From positions 1,364,001-1,428,000 of the forward strand of contig NZ_CP081855.1 of assembly GCF_019797825.1 (NCBI RefSeq): a stretch of 64,000 bases of DNA, read 5' to 3'. Each line of letters opens with the position of its first letter. Position 1 is the stretch's first letter. Source of the stretch: Limosilactobacillus panis (GTDB taxonomy: Bacteria > Bacillota > Bacilli > Lactobacillales > Lactobacillaceae). A program made the translations under genes and the position numbers. Positions 25,148 through 33,044 of the stretch are shown here, piece after piece. The notes below the pieces were generated by a model that did no database searches, was not told where the DNA came from, and saw only the letters and a program-made list of their open reading frames with translations.

Positions 25148-26281
25148 TCAGCGAATTATTAGTGGCGAGTGCTTAAGGTCCTGGTCCACAGAAGTGAAGT
25201 TCTGGTAGAGCTTTCCTGCCCGGTAATCCAGGTTATACAAGTCCTCTTTCATCTCCTGAGAGACTTTAGTAAACATCGGCACCGCCACCCTTTTTTTCAC
25301 CTGGTGGAGGTATTCCTGTCCCCGCCTGTTAAAACCGAGGATATGGATAAAGGGCTCGTCGATATGGGTCGCCACTTCATCCTCGGTCAGCTGGAGGGTC
25401 GTGTACAAGCAAAGACGCAACAGGTGGGCATAAGTATAACGCTTGGTCTTGATGCCATGAATGAAGCCTCGAAAGGTCAATTCCCGTTCTGCAAACTCCT
25501 TCATCCGGTGTTCCAGTCCCTCCGCCATCTGGTAAGTCTGGGCCAGGGTGGCAACAGGCGCCTGAATCAATTGGTTGCGCAAAAGGGGGTACAGGGCCGT
25601 CCAGGAAGGCACCGTCGCTACTGCTTGAAGCGCCGGTAGCATTGCCGATGGTACGGCAGAGGCAAACGCAGCGCGGTTTGTGATGGCCTCCCGAATGGCA
25701 CTGGCGCTGGCAATACGACCGTGAATCTCCTCGTCATGGTAGCTGCTCCCTTTCCTGGCAATTGGGACCAGATCAATCGGGTAGTGGTGGGTACTGACCG
25801 CTTTCGTGTAGGCAAATGCCAGAATATCATTGGGGTCTTTTAGACTTACGCCGGTCCGTTGGGCAAGTTGGTCATTAAACTGGGTAGCGTACGTCTCGTT
25901 ATATTGTTTTAACGCTTGCTGGTTGAAATCACGGGCGACGAGGACTAGCTTCCTAAAGTCCCACTCTGGATGTTCAGCTCCAAAGACCACGTTCTGGACC
26001 CGCAACTGGTTCAATAGATCCAGGGCACCTGCCGCAAACCGGTGGGCCGGCTGACAAGCATAACAGATGGGTAATTCTACAACCAGGTCAACCCCGTTCA
26101 AGAGCGCGGCATGGGCCCGCTGCCACTTGTCAACAATGGTCGGTTCCCCACGCTGGGTAAAGTCCCCACTCATGATTGCCACCGCTACATCTGCTCCCGT
26201 TACCTGCTTAGCTTTTTGGACGTAGTAACGGTGGCCATTATGAAAGGGATTAAATTCAACTATAAGCCCAACAGCATCCAT
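25148..26281 (-). CDS. tmcAL: tRNA(Met) cytidine acetate ligase
   Basis: TmcAL (YlbM) makes N4-acetylcytidine at the wobble position of elongator tRNA-Met using acetate and ATP. The 377-residue protein starts MDAVGLIVEFNPFHNGHRYY with the nucleotidyltransferase HxGH motif (H14 to H17), followed by IMSGDFTQRGEPTIVDKW and the GASSYHDEE-like substrate region (RKGSSYHDEEIHGRIASASAIR in parts). The start at 26281 follows AGGTGAG; a GTG seven codons earlier lies inside the upstream gene. It is the last gene of the yqeG operon. Confidence 0.93.
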   Translation of the reverse strand: MDAVGLIVEFNPFHNGHRYYVQKAKQVTGADVAVAIMSGDFTQRGEPTIVDKWQRAHAALLNGVDLVVELPICYACQPAHRFAAGALDLLNQLRVQNVVFGAEHPEWDFRKLVLVARDFNQQALKQYNETYATQFNDQLAQRTGVSLKDPNDILAFAYTKAVSTHHYPIDLVPIARKGSSYHDEEIHGRIASASAIREAITNRAAFASAVPSAMLPALQAVATVPSWTALYPLLRNQLIQAPVATLAQTYQMAEGLEHRMKEFAERELTFRGFIHGIKTKRYTYAHLLRLCLYTTLQLTEDEVATHIDEPFIHILGFNRRGQEYLHQVKKRVAVPMFTKVSQEMKEDLYNLDYRAGKLYQNFTSVDQDLKHSPLIIR

Positions 26282-26289
26282 CTTCTCAC

Positions 26290-27030
26290 CTACTTTTGAC
26301 ACTCAAAAAACCACCGGGTCGTTGTCTCATTTGGCGTTTGCCGGCCAAAGTTCGCCGTCACCGTTACCCGGTTAAAACCGGCCTGCTTCACCGCGCCTAT
26401 TAACAGTGACTGGGGATAACTGCGCTCAAAGTGGGTCTCCCCAACCCGTTGGTAGTTGCCATCCGGTAGGCGGTTAAAGAAGGTCAGATCGTGAATCACG
26501 CCGTGTTCAACGTCGTCATCCGCGAAACTTTGCCACAGAAAGGCCCGCTCGTGGTCATCGTCTTCGTAGTTATACATGTATCCTGGATAAACCTGGTCTG
26601 TCTGGTAGGGCGTAATCACGTCGAAAAGGAAGCGGCCACCAGATTTCAGGTGCTTTTTGACTTCTCCCAAAGTCGTCTTTATGTCTGCCAAATTTGGTAA
26701 GTAGCATAATGAATCGGCGTAACACGTCACCAGGTCATACCGAGGAAAAGACTGAAGGTCGCGCATATCAGCTTCCACCAGGTTCAGGGCCACACCAGCT
26801 TCTTCGGCATGCTGACTCGCAATGGTTAGCATTTCCGGCGAAAAGTCAGCAACCGTCACGGTCAAGCCAGCCTGAGCTAATAAAACGCCCAGCCGACCAG
26901 CACCACCCGCCAGGTCCAAAACGTCTTGAGCCCCTGCCGGGCAACAATCGAGGGTGTAATCTCGCCAATTCTTATAAAGGGTTTCGTCAAACAACTGGTC
27001 ATATAGCTGGGCGAAGCTCTGGTAAATCAT
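26290..27030 (-). CDS. yqeM: SAM-dependent class I methyltransferase (YqeM type)
   Basis: A 246-residue methyltransferase with the SAM-binding motif VLDLAGGAGRLGVLLAQAG (about 38-56), the acidic end of strand 2 (VADFSPEML), and motif IV region YDLVTCYADSLCYLPN. Its substrate is unknown; the family is conserved behind rsfS in Firmicutes. Its ATG overlaps the rsfS stop codon (TAATG), so translation is coupled. Confidence 0.9.
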   Translation of the reverse strand: MIYQSFAQLYDQLFDETLYKNWRDYTLDCCPAGAQDVLDLAGGAGRLGVLLAQAGLTVTVADFSPEMLTIASQHAEEAGVALNLVEADMRDLQSFPRYDLVTCYADSLCYLPNLADIKTTLGEVKKHLKSGGRFLFDVITPYQTDQVYPGYMYNYEDDDHERAFLWQSFADDDVEHGVIHDLTFFNRLPDGNYQRVGETHFERSYPQSLLIGAVKQAGFNRVTVTANFGRQTPNETTTRWFFECQK

Positions 27031-27386
27031 TAGTCCTTAACCCACTTATCCAGGTTAACCAGCGGTGCTTCGGACCATAGCTTTTCCAGGTTATAGAAGT
27101 GCCGGGTTTCTTCCCGGAAAATGTGAACCACGACGTCACCCAAGTCAATTAGGACCCACTTAGCATGGTTTTTCCCTTCCACACTCCCAATCTCTACCTG
27201 GTTTTCGTGGGCCTTTTCAATGATGGCATTGGCAATCGCCTGCACCTGCCGGTCAGATCCTCCGGTCATGATCACGAAGTAGTCGGCCATTGGGCTGATT
27301 TGGTCAACCTGTAAGGCAGTAATGTCTTCTGCCCGCCGCCCATCAGCGGCTTTAACAACCATTTCTAATAATTGTTTGCTTTCCAT
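27030..27386 (-). CDS. rsfS: Ribosomal silencing factor RsfS
   Basis: A 118-residue protein that binds uL14 and blocks subunit joining when nutrients are low. Typical residues include DITALQVDQISPMADYFVIMTG (19-41 in parts), SDRQVQAIANAI and the C-terminal WVLIDLGDVVVHIFREETRHFYNLEKLW. It sits between yqeK and yqeM in the conserved operon. Confidence 0.96.
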   Translation of the reverse strand: MESKQLLEMVVKAADGRRAEDITALQVDQISPMADYFVIMTGGSDRQVQAIANAIIEKAHENQVEIGSVEGKNHAKWVLIDLGDVVVHIFREETRHFYNLEKLWSEAPLVNLDKWVKD

Positions 27387-28001
27387 TTACTCAATTTCCT
27401 TTCTGTATACTGGTACCCAAGCATTATAGGTTTCAATTGTCTTTGGGTACACTGGGCTATTGTGTTCAATCAAGTATTCGAGAGTCTGCTTAGTCTGGTA
27501 GGCTACCCCAGCGCCCAGGTTAGCATTGGTGATCCTCCGGGCCTTTTCAACGCCGGGGAAGTCCCGGCCGGGCTCGATATAATCCGCCATGTAGACAACC
27601 TGTTCAAGGGGAGTCATCACGGCCGCCCCCGTGGTGTGGTGGCGAACCGCATTGAGAATGTCTTCATCCCAGATTCCTAGTTCATCCTTAATGAGCTCAG
27701 CGCCGACGACCCCGTGCCAAATTGCGTTCCCGTACTTCAGCAGTTTGGGGTCAAGTCCCTTTTGGTGGATTTCATTGATAAAGTCCTCATCCGGACGTTG
27801 CTTGGCGTAGTCGTGGCACAACCCAGCGATACTGGCCTTTTCAACGTCAACGTTATTTTGTCTTGCCAGCCTGATGGCAGTTTGCTCAACCCGTAACACG
27901 TGGTGGAAACGCTTATCACGTAACGCATCGTGAAGATGAGCAACTAGCTCAGTGCGGTCAAGTGGAATGTAGTGGTGTGTATAAGTAATTATCTCAGTCA
28001 T
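27387..28001 (-). CDS. yqeK: YqeK-type HD hydrolase (diadenosine tetraphosphatase)
   Basis: A 204-residue HD-domain protein. Metal ligands are in RFHHVLRVEQTAIRLA (H34) and GLCHDYAKQRP (H63, D64), with later His in IWHGVVGAEL and RHHTTGAAVM. Family members cleave Ap4A symmetrically. The chosen start MTEIITYTHH at 28001 overlaps the nadD end by 8 bases (ATGACTGA); a longer frame would run deep into nadD and is rejected. Confidence 0.93.
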   Translation of the reverse strand: MTEIITYTHHYIPLDRTELVAHLHDALRDKRFHHVLRVEQTAIRLARQNNVDVEKASIAGLCHDYAKQRPDEDFINEIHQKGLDPKLLKYGNAIWHGVVGAELIKDELGIWDEDILNAVRHHTTGAAVMTPLEQVVYMADYIEPGRDFPGVEKARRITNANLGAGVAYQTKQTLEYLIEHNSPVYPKTIETYNAWVPVYRKEIE

Positions 28002-28635
28002 GGTATAAATGATGCTCCTTAATAAACTCGGCCACCTTAGCAGGAAGTAGGTAATTGACGGACTGCCCCCGCCGAATTCGTTCTCGAATATCACTTGAGC
28101 TGATATCAACTTCTGGAATGTCGACCCAAATTACCGGGTACTTAGTCGCGTTCTTAGCATGCGGTCGTTGTACACCAACAAAATGAAAGCGGGGAAGCTT
28201 AATTAAGTCGTCAATCCGGTACCACTTATCCAGGTAATCAACCATATCACCGCCAATGATAAAGTAGTAATCCGTATCCGGATGCTGGCGGGTCAGTTGT
28301 TCCATCGTGTCATAGGTATAGCTAACCCCGCCCCGGTCTAGTTCGGTCCGTTCAATACCAAGCAGCGGATTCCCCTGAATTGCGAGCTCCAGCATTTGTA
28401 GACGAAGGTCAGCGCTAACAGCATCCTTGCGGTCGACGTGCGGTGGAATTACGTCTGGCATTAACTTCACCTTATTTAGGCACAGTGCATGCCCCACCTG
28501 GTCAGCAACCAAGAGGTGCGCGTTGTGAACGGGGTTAAACGTCCCCCCGTAAATACCAATTCGCCGGTGCTGGTCAGCAAGTGGCTGGACCTTAACCGCC
28601 GGCTTAACTTTCGAATACACTTGACAACCCTGCAT
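27994..28635 (-). CDS. nadD: Nicotinate-nucleotide adenylyltransferase
   Basis: Makes deamido-NAD from nicotinate mononucleotide and ATP in NAD synthesis. The 213-residue protein has the nucleotidyltransferase signature GIYGGTFNPVHNAHLLVADQ (27-46, HxAH) and the C-terminal DISSSDIRERIRRGQSVNYLLP motif (ISSxxIR). The first 25 residues are a short extension compared with Bacillus NadD; AAGGAAG lies 7 bases before its ATG. Confidence 0.95.
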   Translation of the reverse strand: MQGCQVYSKVKPAVKVQPLADQHRRIGIYGGTFNPVHNAHLLVADQVGHALCLNKVKLMPDVIPPHVDRKDAVSADLRLQMLELAIQGNPLLGIERTELDRGGVSYTYDTMEQLTRQHPDTDYYFIIGGDMVDYLDKWYRIDDLIKLPRFHFVGVQRPHAKNATKYPVIWVDIPEVDISSSDIRERIRRGQSVNYLLPAKVAEFIKEHHLYHD

Positions 28636-28650
28636 AGTTAATCTTCCTTA

Positions 28651-28962
28651 CTAAATTTTAGCAACACGGTTCGAGAGGTCCCGCAAATCCTTGTTGTCCG
28701 CAACCTTAAACAGTACCAGAACCCGGCCAATCACCTGGACTACCTGGATAACGGTGTGCTCTTCAATAAACGCCTTAACCTCAGCTGTCGTAACGTCAGC
28801 ATTTTGTAAAATATTTACCTTAATTAGTTCGCGCCGGTTAAGGGCCCCATCCAACTGGGCCAACCAGCTATCCGTGAGTCCTTCTTTACCAACGGCAAAA
28901 ATCGACTGCAGGTGATTAGCCTGCGCCCGTAAGAATCGTTTTTGTTTTCCTCTTAAATGCAT
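28651..28962 (-). CDS. yhbY: YhbY-type RNA-binding (CRM) protein
   Basis: A 103-residue CRM-domain protein associated with pre-50S particles. It shows the family start LRGKQKRFLRAQANHLQ and the GxxG loop in FAVGKEGLTDSWL, followed by ALNRRELIKVNIL. It lies between yqeH and nadD; aroE, found here in Bacillus, is absent. Confidence 0.95.
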   Translation of the reverse strand: MHLRGKQKRFLRAQANHLQSIFAVGKEGLTDSWLAQLDGALNRRELIKVNILQNADVTTAEVKAFIEEHTVIQVVQVIGRVLVLFKVADNKDLRDLSNRVAKI

Positions 28963-28974
28963 ATTTCTACCTCA

Positions 28975-30093
28975 CTAAATCATTGCTTTGCGGATTAGGG
29001 CAGCTACCCCTTTTGGAACCCAGGCCGCCACCGTTGTCCCCGCCGGAACAGTAATCCAGCCCAGGCCTTCAAAAACAATATCACTCTTCTTATTTACCCG
29101 GAACTCTTCTCGTTCCAGCGGTGGAAACTGGCTCTTTTCATCTGCTGTTGGGGGGGTCAGCAAGTCACCCAGGTGTTTTTTATAGAAGGTGTCCGCGTTG
29201 GCCAGCTTGGTCCGGTGGAGGGTCAAGTTATTGTCAAAGTAAGTAACGAAGCCTGCGTGGGGACCCTTTTCATAGTCAAAACGGGCCACCCCACCGATAA
29301 AGATTGTCTGCCCGAAATCAAGCTGGTAAGTCCGCGGCTTGATTTCCTTTTGGGGCGCCACAATCTTGAGGTCCTTCGCCGGTAAGACATGCGCCATCTG
29401 GTGAGGGTGGATGATCCCCGGGGTGTCAACCAAACGGTGACCATCATCGAGGGGGATTTCAATTTCATCGAGGGTCGTCCCCGGGAAACGGGAGGTCGTG
29501 ATTAAGTCCTTGACACCCGTCCGCTGTTTAATAATCTGGTTAATCAGGGTTGATTTACCAACATTAGTGACCCCAACAACGTAAACGTCTTGACCATGCC
29601 GGTACTTCTCAATTGTGTCTAGCAAGTCATCAATTTGGTGGTTCTTCTTCGCAGAAACTAGGACTGTATCAATTGGTCTTAGTCCTGCCTGATTAGCCTG
29701 CTGGCGCATCCAATCACGGAGCTTAGGCCGGCGTAGTGACCGGGGTAATAAGTCCTCTTTATTGCCGACCAGCAGGACGGGATTATCACCAACAAAACGG
29801 TGCAGACCCGGAATTAGACTGCCGTTAAAGTCAAAAATATCGATAACGTAGACAATCAACGCATTAGCTTCCCGAATTTGGCCTAACAGGCGCAAAAAAT
29901 CATCATCGGTTAGCGATACCGGAGCAATCTCGTTGTAGTGTCGTAGGCGGAAGCATCGCTGACAGTACAGTTCGTCACTATCCAAATCCTTCTTGACTGC
30001 GGAAGCGGGTGTATAACCTACTTTCGCCGGGTCAGTTGATTGGATCACTGCTCCACAACCGATACAACGTAATTCCTCATCTTGTTCAGTCAT
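28975..30093 (-). CDS. yqeH: Ribosome biogenesis GTPase YqeH
   Basis: A 372-residue circularly permuted GTPase needed for 30S assembly. The N-terminal zinc finger is CIGCGAVIQS (C11, C14) and YCQRCFRLRHYNE; next come G4 (LVGNKEDLLP), G5 (LVSAKKNH), then G1 (VVGVTNVGKSTLINQI), G2 and G3 (VDTPG), the permuted order. Its ATG lies inside the end of yqeG (8-base overlap), consistent with an operon. Confidence 0.96.
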   Translation of the reverse strand: MTEQDEELRCIGCGAVIQSTDPAKVGYTPASAVKKDLDSDELYCQRCFRLRHYNEIAPVSLTDDDFLRLLGQIREANALIVYVIDIFDFNGSLIPGLHRFVGDNPVLLVGNKEDLLPRSLRRPKLRDWMRQQANQAGLRPIDTVLVSAKKNHQIDDLLDTIEKYRHGQDVYVVGVTNVGKSTLINQIIKQRTGVKDLITTSRFPGTTLDEIEIPLDDGHRLVDTPGIIHPHQMAHVLPAKDLKIVAPQKEIKPRTYQLDFGQTIFIGGVARFDYEKGPHAGFVTYFDNNLTLHRTKLANADTFYKKHLGDLLTPPTADEKSQFPPLEREEFRVNKKSDIVFEGLGWITVPAGTTVAAWVPKGVAALIRKAMI

Positions 30094-30616
30094 TCAAATC
30101 CTCCTGCCATTTTAACCGTGGGTACTTATTCTTTAACAGCTTCCAAATACGCCGTTCAAAGAAACGGTTTATCCGGGTATCCCACTTATCCGTATTAAGA
30201 AGCGGCTTGACCAGAATACTGCGAACGCCGGCCTCGTGAGCCGCAACCATGTCGGTAATCAACTGATCGCCAACCATTACCACTTCATTCTTGGCCAGGC
30301 CCAACTTTACCCGCGCCCGATTAATCCCAAAGCTAAGGGGCTTTAACGAGCGAGACATAAATGGTAAGTCGAGGTTAGCCGTTGCCTTTGCTACCCGGTC
30401 CTTACTGTTGTTGGAAATCACAATCAATGGAATCCCCGCCGCTTTTAACGATGTCATCCATTGTCTTAGTTCCGGTGTTCCATCGGGATTATTCCAGGCA
30501 ATCAAGGTGTTATCCAGGTCACTGAAAACTGCCCGGATGCCATGATTCTTCAATTGGTCTGGTGAAACAGTATAAATACTTTTTGCCATCCAAGTCGGTT
30601 TAAATATTTCTAGCAA
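30086..30616 (-). CDS. yqeG: YqeG-family HAD phosphatase
   Basis: A 176-residue HAD-superfamily phosphatase of the YqeG/IIIA type with motif I AVFSDLDNTLIAWN (D36, D38), motif II IPLIVISNNS and the Lys/Asp motifs KPLSFG and MVGDQLITDM. It starts at TTG, 5 bases after GAGGTG, so it may be translated weakly. It leads the operon yqeG-yqeH-yhbY-nadD-yqeK-rsfS-yqeM-tmcAL. Substrate unknown. Confidence 0.93.
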   Translation of the reverse strand: MLEIFKPTWMAKSIYTVSPDQLKNHGIRAVFSDLDNTLIAWNNPDGTPELRQWMTSLKAAGIPLIVISNNSKDRVAKATANLDLPFMSRSLKPLSFGINRARVKLGLAKNEVVMVGDQLITDMVAAHEAGVRSILVKPLLNTDKWDTRINRFFERRIWKLLKNKYPRLKWQEDLND

Positions 30617-30647
30617 TGTTGCACCTCGTTAATTCTTTATTAGATTA

Positions 30648-30676
30648 ATTATAGCGATTGTAAATTCTAGTTTCAA
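30648..30676 (-). promoter_or_regulatory. Promoter of the yqeG operon
   Basis: On the minus strand -35 TTGAAA (30671-30676) and -10 TATAAT (30648-30653) are 17 bases apart, about 30 bases before the TTG start of yqeG. Confidence 0.85.
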
Positions 30677-30693
30677 TTAAACACGCCGCCATC

Positions 30694-30730
30694 AAAAAAA
30701 GTCACCCACCCGTAAACAGATGGATGACTT
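30694..30730 (-). terminator. Intrinsic terminator of infC-rpmI-rplT
   Basis: On the minus strand AAGTCA and CCA pair with TGG and TGACTT (30699-30730, small mismatches) around a 12-nt loop, followed by TTTTTTT. It lies 14 bases after the rplT stop. Confidence 0.8.
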
Positions 30731-30744
30731 CATTCAAGTTTGAA

Positions 30745-31098
30745 TTAGTTGAGAGCCTTCTTAGCTTCGTCAACAACCGCAGCAAAAGCCTTCGGGTCAT
30801 TAACAGCCAGGTCAGCCAACATCTTCCGGTTGATGTCGATGTTAGCCAGCTTCAACCCATGCATCAGCTTGCTGTAGCTGATTCCGTTGATCCGGGCACC
30901 AGCATTGATCCGGGCAATCCAGAGTTCACGGAACTTACGCTTGTTAACCTTCCGATCACGGAAAGCGTAAACGTAACTCTTCATCACTTGGTCCTTGGCA
31001 GTCTTGAATAAACGAGACTTTGCACCACGGTAACCCTTTGCTAACTTCATAACGCGCTTACGACGTGCACGCGTAACAGTTCCACCTTTAACTCGCAT
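30745..31098 (-). CDS. rplT: Large-subunit ribosomal protein bL20
   Basis: A 117-residue rRNA-binding protein ([20 protein letters not shown]) needed early in 50S assembly. In Firmicutes it represses its own operon by binding the infC leader. GGAGG precedes the ATG. It is the last gene of infC-rpmI-rplT. Confidence 0.97.
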   Translation of the reverse strand: MRVKGGTVTRARRKRVMKLAKGYRGAKSRLFKTAKDQVMKSYVYAFRDRKVNKRKFRELWIARINAGARINGISYSKLMHGLKLANIDINRKMLADLAVNDPKAFAAVVDEAKKALN

Positions 31099-31142
31099 GT
31101 TGAAATCCTCCTACGTATTTTTGAATATTTAGTGTGTGAAGT

Positions 31143-31340
31143 TTACTTGAATGGCAGTAACTTCTTGTAACGCTTTACGTTGGACTTGTCCATCATGCTC
31201 AAGCCACGTAATTGACGACGTTGCTTCTTGGTCTTACCGTGGAAACGGTGGCTCGTAAATGAGTTACCACTCTTGAATCCACCTTTAGCAGTACGCTTAA
31301 AACGCTTTGCAGCAGCGCGGTTAGTCTTCATCTTTGGCAT
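31143..31340 (-). CDS. rpmI: Large-subunit ribosomal protein bL35
   Basis: A 65-residue basic 50S protein ([20 protein letters not shown]; ends [17 protein letters not shown]). Standard length and position between infC and rplT. Confidence 0.97.
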   Translation of the reverse strand: MPKMKTNRAAAKRFKRTAKGGFKSGNSFTSHRFHGKTKKQRRQLRGLSMMDKSNVKRYKKLLPFK

Positions 31341-31365
31341 AAGAAAATTCCCTACTTTCTTAAAA

Positions 31366-31890
31366 TTATTTCTTTGCTTTATCAGCAGCTGGGGCGAGTG
31401 TTAAGAAAATGCTCCGCCCTTCCATCTTTGGACGTTGAACAACAGTAGCAATGTCTGATGTTTCATCAGCCATCCGTTCAATCATGTCACGACCGATATC
31501 CTTATGCGTAATGGCACGACCACGGAAACGGAGTGAAACCCGAACCTTGTCACCCTTTGCAATGAACTTACGAACCCGCTTCAACTTGACATTGAAGTCG
31601 TTCGTGTCAATTGAAGGACTCAGCCGAATTTCCTTGACCGTTACTGTCTTTTGTTTCTTCCGAGCTTCACGCTCTTTCTTTTGCATCTCGAAACGGTACT
31701 TACCGTAATCCATAATGCGGGCAACCGCTGGACGAGCCTTTGGTGCAACCAGCACCAAATCAAGATTGGCATCTTCTGCCAACTGGAGCGCTTCACGCTT
31801 GGACTTGATCCCTAATTGTTCACCATCTTGACCAATTAGTCGCACTTCACGTGCCCGGATACCGTTGTTGACAATCATATCTTGTGCTAT
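31366..31890 (-). CDS. infC: Translation initiation factor IF-3 with probable ATA start
   Basis: IF-3 checks the start codon and initiator tRNA on the 30S subunit. The protein ([50 protein letters not shown]) is of normal length. The first ATG (31878) lies 20 bases from the only ribosome site, GGAGGT (31899-31904), whereas an in-frame ATA at 31888-31890 lies 8 bases from it and adds the residues IAQD, matching the extra N-terminal residues of other IF-3 proteins. Many bacteria start infC at a non-AUG codon so that IF-3 limits its own synthesis. The gene is certain; the ATA start is inferred. If wrong, the end is 31878. Confidence 0.93.
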   Translation of the reverse strand: MAQDMIVNNGIRAREVRLIGQDGEQLGIKSKREALQLAEDANLDLVLVAPKARPAVARIMDYGKYRFEMQKKEREARKKQKTVTVKEIRLSPSIDTNDFNVKLKRVRKFIAKGDKVRVSLRFRGRAITHKDIGRDMIERMADETSDIATVVQRPKMEGRSIFLTLAPAADKAKK

Positions 31891-31926
31891 GGCAACGCAC
31901 CTCCAATTTTATTAGCGAAAGATCAA

Positions 31927-32062
31927 GCAAAAAAAGCGGGGGTGCAAACTGCATCCCGCTTCATCTAAACAGACCTTACCTGGCCGTTCAATTTCATCTC
32001 GTCAGCCCGGCGATCCTTATCACCTAGGCGAGAAGCGGGTGCTTCTGCTTTTTCTTTCAACG
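31927..32062 (-). ncRNA. infC-rpmI-rplT leader with attenuator (L20-leader type)
   Basis: Between promoter and infC the minus-strand transcript carries a paired upstream part (GAAGCACCCGCTTCTCGCC, then GGATCGCCGGGCTGACGAGA) and a strong terminator AGCGGGATGCA-GTT-TGCACCCCCGCT followed by TTTTTTT (31929-31960). This is the layout of the Firmicute L20 leader, in which bL20 binding favours the terminator. The identity as an L20 leader rests on position and layout, not on a model search. Confidence 0.8.
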
Positions 32063-32068
32063 TTTATT

Positions 32069-32097
32069 AGAATAACGAATCTCTTCTTAAATGTCAA
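32069..32097 (-). promoter_or_regulatory. Promoter of infC-rpmI-rplT
   Basis: On the minus strand -35 TTGACA (32092-32097) and -10 TATTCT (32069-32074) are 17 bases apart; the -35 is 6 bases from the dnaI stop. Confidence 0.85.
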
Positions 32098-32102
32098 GGT
32101 AA

Positions 32103-33044
32103 TTATCCTTTATTCCGCAGATTCTGACCGGTCATCGGTAGTTCGCGGGAAAGAAACTTAATCCGTTCCATAATTCTCTGGGCCTTTAGGGGCTCACGGT
32201 CACCCTGGGTATCAATCGCCAGGTGGTTGGTTGCTAACTCATCCATTGAAAAGTTAGAGCTAAAAAAGGTGGGTAGTTCTTCTTGCATCCGATACTCAAG
32301 GATGATGCCCAAAACATCATCTCTGACCCACTTGCTCATCGCATCGGCCCCGATATCATCAAGCATCAGGATCGGTGCCTTCTTGACTGCCGCCAGCTTT
32401 TCGCTGGTGTTATTACTTTTAATTGAGTTCCGCATCTCAACCGCAAAGCTCGGGAAATGCATCATAGTCGTGGCCACACCCTTCGTCTTAGCAAGTTCGT
32501 TTGCAATTGCCCCTAACAGGTAGGTCTTACCAACCCCAAAATTACCGTAAAGATACAGGGCGGGCTGAAAGTGTCCCGGCTGGTAGCTCTCTGTAAAGTC
32601 AACCGCCGCCTTCAAGGCCGCGGTCCGAGTTGCCGTGGCGTGTTGTTCGTCAATGTAAAAATCGTCCAGGGAAGCCCGCTGAATAAACTTCGGCATATTG
32701 ATTGACTGAACCAGCCGTTTAATATGGCGCTGGCGTTCCTGTTTCATCAGTTGCTTAGTAGGAACATAGGTCACGTCAATCTGACCGGAGTTCAAAATTA
32801 GTTGGGGAGAATAGCCCGGGGCCACGGTGGCTTCACCCCGTTGGCGGAGTTGCTTTTCGTGGTAGAACTCGTACAGTTTCGACTGGCCACTTCGTATCAT
32901 TTCTTTGGTAATTTGGTCATGGTTGGCGCTAAGGAAGGATTGAACGTCGTGATCCGCCATCACCTTTTTCATCAGCTCAGCAATGTTGGTGTTAATGTTC
33001 TTTCCCCGCATGATTCCCTGGAGTGATTCATTTAAGGACTTCAT
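32103..33044 (-). CDS. dnaI: Primosomal protein DnaI (helicase loader)
   Basis: A 313-residue AAA+ ATPase that loads the replicative helicase DnaC in Firmicutes. It has an N-terminal helicase-binding domain (about 1-100), then Walker A YGNFGVGKTYLLGAI (about 166-180), Walker B LMLDDIGAD and a sensor SSNFSMDEL. Its ATG overlaps the dnaB stop by one base. The order nrdR-dnaB-dnaI is the same as in Bacillus. Confidence 0.95.
   Translation of the reverse strand: MKSLNESLQGIMRGKNINTNIAELMKKVMADHDVQSFLSANHDQITKEMIRSGQSKLYEFYHEKQLRQRGEATVAPGYSPQLILNSGQIDVTYVPTKQLMKQERQRHIKRLVQSINMPKFIQRASLDDFYIDEQHATATRTAALKAAVDFTESYQPGHFQPALYLYGNFGVGKTYLLGAIANELAKTKGVATTMMHFPSFAVEMRNSIKSNNTSEKLAAVKKAPILMLDDIGADAMSKWVRDDVLGIILEYRMQEELPTFFSSNFSMDELATNHLAIDTQGDREPLKAQRIMERIKFLSRELPMTGQNLRNKG

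Noticed and set aside
28002..28109. Longer start for yqeK
   Set aside because: It would overlap nadD by more than 100 bases; the MTEII start overlaps by only 8 bases and matches the family N-terminus.
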